The position numbers and the translations under genes are program-made. Below the pieces are notes generated by a model. It was not told the DNA's origin, ran no database searches, and was given only the letters and a program-made list of their open reading frames with translations. Source: Pseudoalteromonas rubra (GTDB taxonomy: Bacteria; Pseudomonadota; Gammaproteobacteria; Enterobacterales; Alteromonadaceae). Taken from it: a stretch of 64,000 bases of DNA. Shown here piece after piece: positions 7,749 to 15,073 of this stretch (position 1 is its first letter; each line of letters starts with the position of its first letter). The stretch lies in NCBI RefSeq assembly GCF_000967655.1, contig NZ_JXYA01000007.1, positions 62,001 through 126,000 of the forward strand. Reading direction: 5' to 3'.

Positions 7749-9095
7749 ATGAATTCCCAGTATGTCGTTGCTAAATTTGGCGGCACCAGTGTTGCAAACT
7801 TCGAAGCCATGCAGCGATGCGCCGCTATTGTCCATGATAATCCCGATGTTCGCGTGGTGGTGGTCAGTGCCAGTGCCGGTGTAACCAATCACCTGGTGAC
7901 CCTGACACAGCAAAAAGTCGATGCGGCTGAGCGTGAGGCGTTGTTTCAGTCTGTGATGACGATCCAGCAGGACATTCTGGCATGTCTGACACTCGATACA
8001 GATCTGCAAGCGGGCTTTAATGACACAAAAGAGGCTTTTTATGCGCTGGCTCAGTTACCCGCACTGGATGCACAGCAATGTGACGAAATGCTGAGCTTTG
8101 GTGAGCGTTTTTCTTCCTATTTGTTCACTCAGGTTCTCAGAGACTTAGGCGTTACCAGCAGCCGTTTTGACGTACGTCAGGTGCTCAAAACCGACCGCCA
8201 GTTTGGCAAAGCTGTGCCCGACGTGGCTGCAACACGCGACGCAGCCATGGCCCATCTGACACCGCAGCTTTCTGAGCAGGTAGTGGTGACTCAGGGTTTC
8301 ATTGGTAGCGATAATCAGGGTCAAACCACCACATTAGGGCGGGGTGGTTCAGATTACAGTGCAGCACTACTGGCGGAGGCCATTGCCGCGCAAAGCGTCC
8401 ATATCTGGACGGATGTGGTAGGTATCTTCAGCACAGATCCGCGTCTTTGCCACAAAGCACGGCCGATTGCCCGGCTGAGTTTCGATGAGGCTGCCGAAAT
8501 GGCCACCTTTGGTGCCAAAGTATTGCACCCGGCTACTATCTTGCCGGCCAGTCGCAGTGGCATTTCGGTGTTTGTTGGCTCGAGCAGAGATCCCCATGCC
8601 GGTGGCACCTGGATTGAAAAGAACAACCGCTCTGAGCCGGGTATTCGCGCGGTCACACAGCGCAAGAACCAAATCTTGCTGACCCTGAAAAGCCCAGAGA
8701 TGTTGCTAGCCAGTGGTTTTCTGGCACGCATCTTCACTATTTTAAGTGCACACAATATTTCAGTTGACCTGGTTACTACCTCGGAGATCAGTGTTGCGCT
8801 GACACTCGATAATGCCCCCAATGCCACGCGCCCGGAACTGGCGCAGGCGTGTCTGGATGAGCTGGGTGAGTTTTGTCAGGTAAGTGTAGAGAACAACCTG
8901 ACCCTGGTGGCTATGATTGGCTCTGAAATTCAGTTGCGCCATGGCGAAGCAAGCCTGATGCAGGTACTGGCAGATTTTAATATTCGTTTGATCTGCCATG
9001 GGGCGAGTCGCCATAACTTGTGCTTCCTCGTTGAGCAGGGTGAATCAGATGCCGTGGTTCAGGCGATCCATAGTCGTTTATTGGAAGCTGCATAA
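7749..9095 (+). CDS. lysC: Lysine-sensitive aspartate kinase III
   Basis: This 448-residue enzyme phosphorylates L-aspartate, the first step of the lysine, threonine and methionine pathway. The N-terminal kinase domain begins with 'VAKFGGTSVANFEAM' and carries 'TLGRGGSDYSAALLAEAI' and 'IWTDVVGIFSTDPR', typical substrate- and ATP-binding segments. Two ACT-type repeats follow from about residue 310 ('FLARIFTILSAHNISVDLVTTSEISV' is the first). It is monofunctional, with no fused homoserine dehydrogenase, and closest to the LysC class that lysine inhibits. Start: ATG at 7749, 4 nt after the AAGGAGA that the upstream riboswitch controls. A hairpin near 9099-9117 follows the stop without a T-run. 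Confidence 0.95.
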   Translation: MNSQYVVAKFGGTSVANFEAMQRCAAIVHDNPDVRVVVVSASAGVTNHLVTLTQQKVDAAEREALFQSVMTIQQDILACLTLDTDLQAGFNDTKEAFYALAQLPALDAQQCDEMLSFGERFSSYLFTQVLRDLGVTSSRFDVRQVLKTDRQFGKAVPDVAATRDAAMAHLTPQLSEQVVVTQGFIGSDNQGQTTTLGRGGSDYSAALLAEAIAAQSVHIWTDVVGIFSTDPRLCHKARPIARLSFDEAAEMATFGAKVLHPATILPASRSGISVFVGSSRDPHAGGTWIEKNNRSEPGIRAVTQRKNQILLTLKSPEMLLASGFLARIFTILSAHNISVDLVTTSEISVALTLDNAPNATRPELAQACLDELGEFCQVSVENNLTLVAMIGSEIQLRHGEASLMQVLADFNIRLICHGASRHNLCFLVEQGESDAVVQAIHSRLLEAA

Positions 9096-9185
9096 ACCAG
9101 ACGCAGGCTAAGTCTGGCTGGACACATCACCCGGAGCGGGTAATACTCGCTCTGAAAGCAAAATTTTTTACTCACAGGTGTGTCC

Positions 9186-9716
9186 ATGGAATATCAGGAA
9201 ATTTATCAGTTCTGGTTTGTTGAATGTCAGGAGCAGGACTGGTGGCAAAAATCGGTCCAGTTTGATAACAAAATTACAGCCAGATTTGCACAGTTACACC
9301 AGCAGGCCATGGCCGGAGAGCTGGCCGAATGGCGCAAAACTGCGGTGGGGGCGCTGTGTGAGATAATCGTACTGGATCAGTTTTCACGTAATATGTTTCG
9401 TGATACACCCGCCGCCTTTGCCAGCGATCCACTGGCATTATGCCTGGCACAACACGCCATAGAAAAAGGCTTTGACCAGCAGCTGGAGAAAACCCAGCGC
9501 ACCTTTATGTATTTACCTTTCATGCACAGTGAGAGCCTCAAAGTACATCAGCAGGCGGATGCCTTGTTTAAGTCCTTGCCAAATTATGAGTTTGAATTGG
9601 CGCACAAAAAGATCATTGAGCAATTTGGCCGCTATCCCCATCGCAACGCCATTTTGGGACGAGCATCGAGTAATGAGGAGCTGGCTTTTTTAAAGACGCC
9701 CGGCTCGAGCTTTTGA
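9186..9716 (+). CDS. DUF924 family protein
   Basis: This 176-residue soluble protein matches the DUF924 family pattern: 'FWFVECQEQDWWQKSVQFDNKI' near the start, 'IIVLDQFSRNMFRDTPAAFASDPLAL' in the middle, 'TFMYLPFMHSESLKVHQQA' after it, and 'FGRYPHRNAILGR' near the end. The fold is an all-helical TPR-like bundle; its biochemical role is not established. The start is the ATG at 9186, since AGG at 9176-9178 sits at proper spacing, while the in-frame GTG at 9180 would be only 1 nt from it. It follows lysC but is probably an independent unit. Confidence 0.88.
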   Translation: MEYQEIYQFWFVECQEQDWWQKSVQFDNKITARFAQLHQQAMAGELAEWRKTAVGALCEIIVLDQFSRNMFRDTPAAFASDPLALCLAQHAIEKGFDQQLEKTQRTFMYLPFMHSESLKVHQQADALFKSLPNYEFELAHKKIIEQFGRYPHRNAILGRASSNEELAFLKTPGSSF

Positions 9717-9858
9717 GTATGGTTTAGCAGCCTGTCAAAGCCGTCCATCACGCAGGTTTTTGGGTGTGGCACTGCGTCGATTTGCAAGGGTAAGCACCTG
9801 ACATTTCAGGTTGTTCCGATTTGCTCTCACTGACACTCGCATTTTGTTTACAAGTGCG

Positions 9859-9864
9859 TATAAT
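9859..9864 (+). promoter_or_regulatory. Probable -10 box for the NSS transporter gene
   Basis: A perfect TATAAT, preceded by TGCG, lies 37 nt before the ATG at 9902. No good -35 box stands at 16-18 nt spacing; the nearest TTGACA-like element (CTGACA at 9830) is too far. It may rely on upstream TG contacts. Confidence 0.35.
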
Positions 9865-9901
9865 CGCCAGTCTACAACAATAATTAACTTGGCATTCGAT
9901 T

Positions 9902-11227
9902 ATGGCTCAAGTGCGTGAAGGTTTTCAAAGCCGTCTGGGCTTTGTATTAGCGGCAGCCGGTGCGGCAGTCGGACTTGGTAATATTTGGGGCTTCCCCACG
10001 CAGGCAGCAAACCACGGTGGTGGGGCGTTTTTGCTGGTCTATTTTATCGTTATTTTCTTACTGGCGTTACCCGCTTTGTATACTGAGCTGTACCTGGGGC
10101 ATCAGGCGCAAGCCAACCCGGTTAAAGCGTTAAAACAAGCCTGGCAGGAAAAGCAGCCTAAAGTCGGTGCGTCTGCGGGTTACATCGGCCTTGCCGGTGC
10201 CATCGTCATGCTCAGCTTCTATTCTATTGTTGCCGGCTGGATGTTGGCGCATTCGCTTGAGCCAGTTGCACGCTTAGTTGGCTGGGATGAAGCCAGTGCT
10301 TTTCTATCCGGTGATTCGACCTTACGGAACTTTATTTTTACCCCTCTGATGCTGATGCTGACGGCTGGCATTATTTTGCAAGGGGTAAAATCCGGGATTG
10401 AAACCTGGTCGCGTCGACTCATGCCAGTGCTACTTATGCTGTTGGTGGCGCTGATTGCCTACATGGGCACGCTGGAAGGCGCTGCAGCCGGGTTTAAAGC
10501 GTACCTTGTGCCCGATTTTAGCAAAATAGGCGACCCAGAATTGATCATCGCCGCCATGGGACAGGCGTTTTTCTCTTTGTCTTTGGGTGTGGGCTGTATG
10601 ATGATTTATGGCTCTTACTTAAAACCTAATGAAAACTTGCCAAAACTCACCTTTAGTGTGGCAATGCTGGATACCGGCGTGGCGTTTCTGGCCGGACTTT
10701 TGATCATCCCGGCTTTGTTTATCGCACAGAATAATGGTGTTGAAGTTTTCCAAAATGGCAAACTGGTCGGCGAGGGCAGGCTTATCTTTGCGATTCTGCC
10801 AGAGCTGTTTGCAACCATGGGCGAAATAGGCCTGTTCGTTGGACTGACTTTCTTTATATTAATGTCGATAGCCTCGCTGACATCTACGATTTCATCCACC
10901 GAAATCCCGGTGTCATTCCTGGTTGAAAATCATGGCTTTAAGCGTGGCCAGGCAACCTGGCTGGTGACTTTTGTGCTGTTGATAAGCTCAGGGGCTATTA
11001 TCCTCAATTTCGACTGGTTGTTTGGCCTGGTGATCCAAATTTTAACCCATTATCAGTTGCCACTGATGGGCTTGTTCTACTTTATCACGGTAGGCTGGGT
11101 ATGGCGTCGTGGTAACCAGCTGGCACTGGAATGCAGTGGAAAAATGTATTGGTTTGCTCAGTATGTACGATTTGTCTGCCCGGTGCTGATGACAGCCGTT
11201 TTTGCTAATGTGGCTTTTTTTAAGTAA
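9902..11227 (+). CDS. Sodium-dependent transporter, NSS (SNF) family
   Basis: This inner-membrane protein has 441 residues and about 11-12 helices. The diagnostic NSS start is present: 'FQSRLGFVLAAAGAAVGLGNIWGFP' (about residues 9-33), with the unwound first helix that binds Na+ and substrate. The later 'GQAFFSLSLGVGCMMIYGSY' (helix 6) and 'LTFFILMSIASLTSTISSTE' (helix 8, with Na+-coordinating Ser/Thr) complete the LeuT-fold signature. It would import an amino acid or similar solute together with Na+; the exact substrate cannot be read from sequence. The gene is monocistronic, with its own terminator before the RADAR locus. Confidence 0.9.
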   Translation: MAQVREGFQSRLGFVLAAAGAAVGLGNIWGFPTQAANHGGGAFLLVYFIVIFLLALPALYTELYLGHQAQANPVKALKQAWQEKQPKVGASAGYIGLAGAIVMLSFYSIVAGWMLAHSLEPVARLVGWDEASAFLSGDSTLRNFIFTPLMLMLTAGIILQGVKSGIETWSRRLMPVLLMLLVALIAYMGTLEGAAAGFKAYLVPDFSKIGDPELIIAAMGQAFFSLSLGVGCMMIYGSYLKPNENLPKLTFSVAMLDTGVAFLAGLLIIPALFIAQNNGVEVFQNGKLVGEGRLIFAILPELFATMGEIGLFVGLTFFILMSIASLTSTISSTEIPVSFLVENHGFKRGQATWLVTFVLLISSGAIILNFDWLFGLVIQILTHYQLPLMGLFYFITVGWVWRRGNQLALECSGKMYWFAQYVRFVCPVLMTAVFANVAFFK

Positions 11228-11250
11228 CAGTAGCAAATTGAACTCTGAAT

Positions 11251-11276
11251 AGCCCGGTATTGCCGGGCTTTTTTAT
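11251..11276 (+). terminator. Terminator between the NSS transporter gene and the RADAR locus
   Basis: AGCCCGG pairs with CCGGGCT over a 5-nt loop and is followed by TTTTTTAT. This isolates the RADAR genes from upstream transcription. Confidence 0.85.
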
Positions 11277-11368
11277 ATTTAAAATACATAGGGTTAGTGT
11301 TTTCTTCAATCGAGTAGTGAGCAATTCAACCGCACGGTAGAAACAAGCGCAACTTTGAACGCGATTAG

Positions 11369-11444
11369 TTGCTAAGCCGATTTAATCTGTATATCTTGTG
11401 ACATTAATGTATCAATCTAATGAATTTTAATTTGTAAGATTGAT
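11369..11444 (+). promoter_or_regulatory. A+T-rich leader of the RADAR operon with candidate promoter and inverted repeats
   Basis: The 190-nt leader (11277-11469) is visibly A+T rich. A weak promoter candidate is TTGCTA (11369-11374), 17 nt, TATCTT (11392-11397). Just downstream are a perfect 10-nt palindrome ACATTAATGT (11401-11410) and an inverted repeat ATCAATCT (11411-11418) / AGATTGAT (11437-11444). The repeats could be a repressor operator or an mRNA hairpin that controls basal expression of a toxic defence system. No known regulator site is recognised, so this is inference. Confidence 0.3.
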
Positions 11445-11469
11445 GTGTATTAATAGGAACAAGGATAAG

Positions 11470-12258
11470 ATGGAAAACTGTGCAGTCGGTGGGAGACTTC
11501 CCGAAAAAAGTCTTCAGGATCCGGTGATTAGTGAAATTAACTGGTTTATTAACAGCATTTATCAGCCCGCATATCTTAAATATCAAAAACTCAGCAAGTT
11601 GACCCGTACTATCAGTGCAAATTCGGCCATTCTTGCTTTTGTGTTTCTGAGCTATTTTGGACTGAATACGGCATTCCCAAAGCTCAACCTGTTTGCGATA
11701 CAGACACTTCATGATGGTTATGATTTCAACATTGCCATTGTGTTAGGCCTGCCCGTATTTCTCGTCGCACTGATAGTGTGTACGCGTCAGAAATTGAACC
11801 TGGCGCACCTTTTTTTGGCAATAATGTTGGGCCCAAGATACCACCCCAAATTGGCTGATCGTAAAGAGAGGTTGCTACAAACCTTGCCGCTTTTGCAGGT
11901 TGGCTTGTTTTTGTCACTGTTCCTGTTTTGCTTTACACCGCAAATGGTTGCGGTTGCGGGAATAATAAACGTGATTATCTTTGTTGGCACTTATATGGTC
12001 AATCGACTGTTCGGATATACCTCTGCAACGACGCGAAATCAAATCATGATTCATAACCTAAAACGATTACGACGTGAGTATGAAATAGCAAGCTGTGACT
12101 GCGGCAAGTTTGAGCTGGAGCGCGTGCAGGCAGACGCGTTTGCGAGTTTATTCCAACTGGAAAAAGACAATGTAGCGCGACTGGATAAAGAGATCATGGG
12201 GGATCATTACAAAGTCCATGACAGCGCATTTAATATCATTAAGGGGTTAAGGAAGTAG
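11470..12258 (+). CDS. RADAR-associated four-helix membrane protein (RdrC/RdrD position)
   Basis: This 262-residue protein is not matched to a named family with certainty. Four hydrophobic segments lie at about 49-68, 87-104, 139-156 and 159-178. An N-terminal soluble helix precedes them and an 80-residue charged, helical C-terminus follows ('NLKRLRREYEIASCDCGKFELERV'). RADAR loci often add a small membrane protein: either SLATT, which typically has two helices, or one resembling Csx27 of type VI-B CRISPR. Four helices fit the latter topology better, but no sequence match can be claimed. Start: ATG at 11470 after AAGGA (11461-11465); in-frame TTG and ATG further up lack such a site. It ends 1 nt before rdrA, so the genes are cotranscribed. 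Confidence 0.65.
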   Translation: MENCAVGGRLPEKSLQDPVISEINWFINSIYQPAYLKYQKLSKLTRTISANSAILAFVFLSYFGLNTAFPKLNLFAIQTLHDGYDFNIAIVLGLPVFLVALIVCTRQKLNLAHLFLAIMLGPRYHPKLADRKERLLQTLPLLQVGLFLSLFLFCFTPQMVAVAGIINVIIFVGTYMVNRLFGYTSATTRNQIMIHNLKRLRREYEIASCDCGKFELERVQADAFASLFQLEKDNVARLDKEIMGDHYKVHDSAFNIIKGLRK

Positions 12259-12259
12259 A

Positions 12260-15073
12260 ATGAGCGAAGGTTATGTGTTTGATTTGAATCGGGCTGAATT
12301 CAATGATGATTTTAGTTCGTCAACTGGCAGTGGAGAGCTTTGGCAGGTATATGCCAGGCAACAGCTGGTTAGTAATTTAACCTCTATTTTAAATGACGCT
12401 GAGCAGTACGGAAGAGGCCGGGCGGTTAACCCAAGGGAAACCTGGTTGTCCCACAATGCAATTCTGGTTACCAGCCCCAGGGGCTCAGGAAAAACGGTGT
12501 TTTTGCGCAATTGCGAAGCAATGTGGCGTAGTGAAAACAGTGATAAGAAAGATGCTCTGTTGTTTCTTGACGTGATAGACCCAACCATGTTGATGGCACA
12601 AGACTCTTTTGCAAATGTCATCGTTGCGCAAATATATCAGGCAGTTAACAACAAACTTGAACGCTCTAATTGCTGCGATGAGCAATCCCGAAATGATCGG
12701 GATGACTTCCACCGCCGATTAAAAAAGCTGGCGGATGCGATGGGTAAAACCTGTGAGTTTAATGGCGCAATCGGGATAGACAAAATCCTGAAGTATAGCT
12801 CAGGTATTCAGCTTGAAAGCTACTTTCACTTGTTTGTTGAATCAGCCATAAAAATACTTGGCTGCAAGGCCATTGTGGTTTCAATTGACGATGTGGATAT
12901 GGCAATGGAGCGCGCTTTTGAAGTGGTCGACGACGTCAGGCGTTTTCTGGGCTGCCCTTATTTGATCCCGATTGTCAGTGGTGAAATTAAGCTGTATGAG
13001 CATATGACTCAGAAGCACTTTGACGATAAAGCCTACGACAATCGCTGCCGGGATGCCAAGCTGACGGATAAAGGCAAGGAGCTGAGTGAACATTTAACTA
13101 TGGCTTATCTGACCAAGGTCTTTCCTTCGCCAATGCGAATTAATCTGTTCTCGGTTGAACGCCTGCTCAATAAAATGCAGCTCAAATATGGTCAGGATAG
13201 TAAGCGCAGCATTTCTTATCTGGATTATCAGGAAAGCGTGCTCAATCAGTTTTACTTTCTTTGTCGTAACCGCGATGCCAGAAGAAACTGGACTATGCCA
13301 GAGTCGGCCCGGGAGCTCACCCAGCTGGTTCGCTCTTTGCCGCCAACATCACTTGAGCAGTCTGAAAAGGATGCGGATATCAGCAACCAGATTTTACTTT
13401 ATAACAATTTTAAAAACTGGGCCATGCAGAAGAAAAACGGTGAAGCTCTGGTCTTTGCCGAGTCTGCTCTGTCGTTACTGCACGACAGCGAAGCGGTCTT
13501 TGATATACGCAAAATTCTGGCATTTAATCTGGTGCAACAAACAGATGCGAATCTTTACCCCTGGGCAAAGTACCATGTGCTGGAAGAGCAAGAAAGCAGG
13601 TTAAAGGAACTGGCAAAGCAGGGTGGGGAGAAAATTAATAACGCAAGCTTATTGCAGGCGGCACTTGGCGCAACCGTGAGTGGGGAGCGCAGGAGCTTAA
13701 AAGCCATGCCTCCGCTGGAGTTTTTGCTTGAAAAACTGTACGTCACGGAAGATGTAGCGCGTGAAAAATCCGATGTCATTTCAGTGAGTAGTGAGCCGTT
13801 AATAAAGGCCGCGACGGGCAAAGGGTGGGAGTTAAGCGGACAGTGTTACGTCGAAGACGTTTTGCTTGATGTTTTTACGGAGTCAGGCTTTTACTCGCAG
13901 CTTAGAAATAGTTACAAGTTTGTTTTTTTCAGCCGCTCTTTCGAGCTGCTGACTTACTCTATACTGACTGAAAAAGACGCATCAGCTTTGTTGTCAGACG
14001 TTTACCAGATTTTGTTAAGAAAACCTTTCTATAGCCTGCCCGCACTGACCGACACTAAGATTGCTTTGCAGGGAGAGGCGGATATGGATGAGGATGTTTA
14101 TGAATCCAATAGTCAGCGCCATCTGAGCGCCCTGATCCTATGTGAAGAAATTCAGCACTGGAGGGCAGAGCATAGTGCGCTGTTCGAGAAGTTTGCAGGT
14201 GCACGTATGCTTCCCCTTTTGTCCTACTGCTTTAACAGTGCATTCACCGCAATCAATGTGATAAAGGCCAATTATAGTGTTAATCGTTTTAACGATGAAC
14301 ACCTGACCGACATGGTATTGCGCTTTAAATACAATGTGCTAAACGCACTGATCCGATGCGGTATCGCAGGTGAAGCGGTTTATGCGAATGTACTGGTCGG
14401 TGCAAAATCACAAACCGTTCGCACAGAGCAAAATATCATCAACTATGAACGCGCCTATCAGCGCAACCTTAAATTACTTGACGAGGAGCTCAGTACTGCA
14501 AAAGCCTCACAAAAGAGCAAAGTGGCACAAGTTGAACTGATCAAAGCATTACATGATGCTGTGGCGGTTCACCCAATATTTGCGCTTTGTCTTTTTGATA
14601 AAGAGGGGAGTGTTCAGCCAAAACTGAAACTCGGCTATAAAGGACGGCTGAGAAGCTCCAAATTATTCGACTACGCAAGTCTCGCTGAAAACCTGCTAGC
14701 TAAAGACACTAACAAAATATTGTCAACGCCACTGAGTGACTCTATAGAGCAATTTGGGAGATATTTTGACAATGAGATTAGCAGGGTGAGTGTACTTGGT
14801 ACACTAAGCTGGCTGCTAACAAATATTATTGATGGACGTGTCAAATCAGAAGATAAAATATACGAGTCGCTCGAGTCTGCGCTTAGTGGGCGTAATCTTA
14901 CGGTTATTTCAAAAGAGCAGTTGTTAAGTGTGCTTATTAACGTCAAACAACATCTTGGGAAGCTTGGTCCTGACTTTTTGTTCTCAAAGGACTTTGAACA
15001 GTTAGACGAAAAATTACAAAACCTTGTCAAAGCAATTCTAAGGCTGGATCTGGGCGATGATAAAGATCACTGA
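12260..15073 (+). CDS. rdrA: RdrA, ATPase subunit of the RADAR anti-phage system
   Basis: This 937-residue P-loop ATPase has Walker A at 72-79 (SPRGSGKT) and a Walker B-like 'VVSIDDVD' at 206-213 with D210 and D211, an STAND/AAA+-type layout. A long helical C-terminal region (about 380-937) has no other motif I recognise. The identity rests on the combination: an ATPase of about 900 residues immediately followed by a large adenosine-deaminase-fold protein is the defining RADAR pair. In published systems RdrA forms a ring that docks on the RdrB shell and licenses deamination during phage infection. The ATG is preceded by GGAAG and lies 1 nt after the membrane-protein stop. The 3' end overlaps rdrB by 17 nt. 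Confidence 0.88.
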   Translation: MSEGYVFDLNRAEFNDDFSSSTGSGELWQVYARQQLVSNLTSILNDAEQYGRGRAVNPRETWLSHNAILVTSPRGSGKTVFLRNCEAMWRSENSDKKDALLFLDVIDPTMLMAQDSFANVIVAQIYQAVNNKLERSNCCDEQSRNDRDDFHRRLKKLADAMGKTCEFNGAIGIDKILKYSSGIQLESYFHLFVESAIKILGCKAIVVSIDDVDMAMERAFEVVDDVRRFLGCPYLIPIVSGEIKLYEHMTQKHFDDKAYDNRCRDAKLTDKGKELSEHLTMAYLTKVFPSPMRINLFSVERLLNKMQLKYGQDSKRSISYLDYQESVLNQFYFLCRNRDARRNWTMPESARELTQLVRSLPPTSLEQSEKDADISNQILLYNNFKNWAMQKKNGEALVFAESALSLLHDSEAVFDIRKILAFNLVQQTDANLYPWAKYHVLEEQESRLKELAKQGGEKINNASLLQAALGATVSGERRSLKAMPPLEFLLEKLYVTEDVAREKSDVISVSSEPLIKAATGKGWELSGQCYVEDVLLDVFTESGFYSQLRNSYKFVFFSRSFELLTYSILTEKDASALLSDVYQILLRKPFYSLPALTDTKIALQGEADMDEDVYESNSQRHLSALILCEEIQHWRAEHSALFEKFAGARMLPLLSYCFNSAFTAINVIKANYSVNRFNDEHLTDMVLRFKYNVLNALIRCGIAGEAVYANVLVGAKSQTVRTEQNIINYERAYQRNLKLLDEELSTAKASQKSKVAQVELIKALHDAVAVHPIFALCLFDKEGSVQPKLKLGYKGRLRSSKLFDYASLAENLLAKDTNKILSTPLSDSIEQFGRYFDNEISRVSVLGTLSWLLTNIIDGRVKSEDKIYESLESALSGRNLTVISKEQLLSVLINVKQHLGKLGPDFLFSKDFEQLDEKLQNLVKAILRLDLGDDKDH

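Noticed and set aside
9099-9117. Hairpin CCAGAC/GTCTGG as lysC terminator
   Set aside because: The stem is only 6 bp and no T-run follows it directly; the T-run near 9163 is too far away.
11470-12258. Calling the membrane protein SLATT (RdrD) or Csx27-like (RdrC) outright
   Set aside because: The four-helix topology does not suit a two-helix SLATT, and no sequence motif allows a firm Csx27 assignment, so the symbol is left empty.
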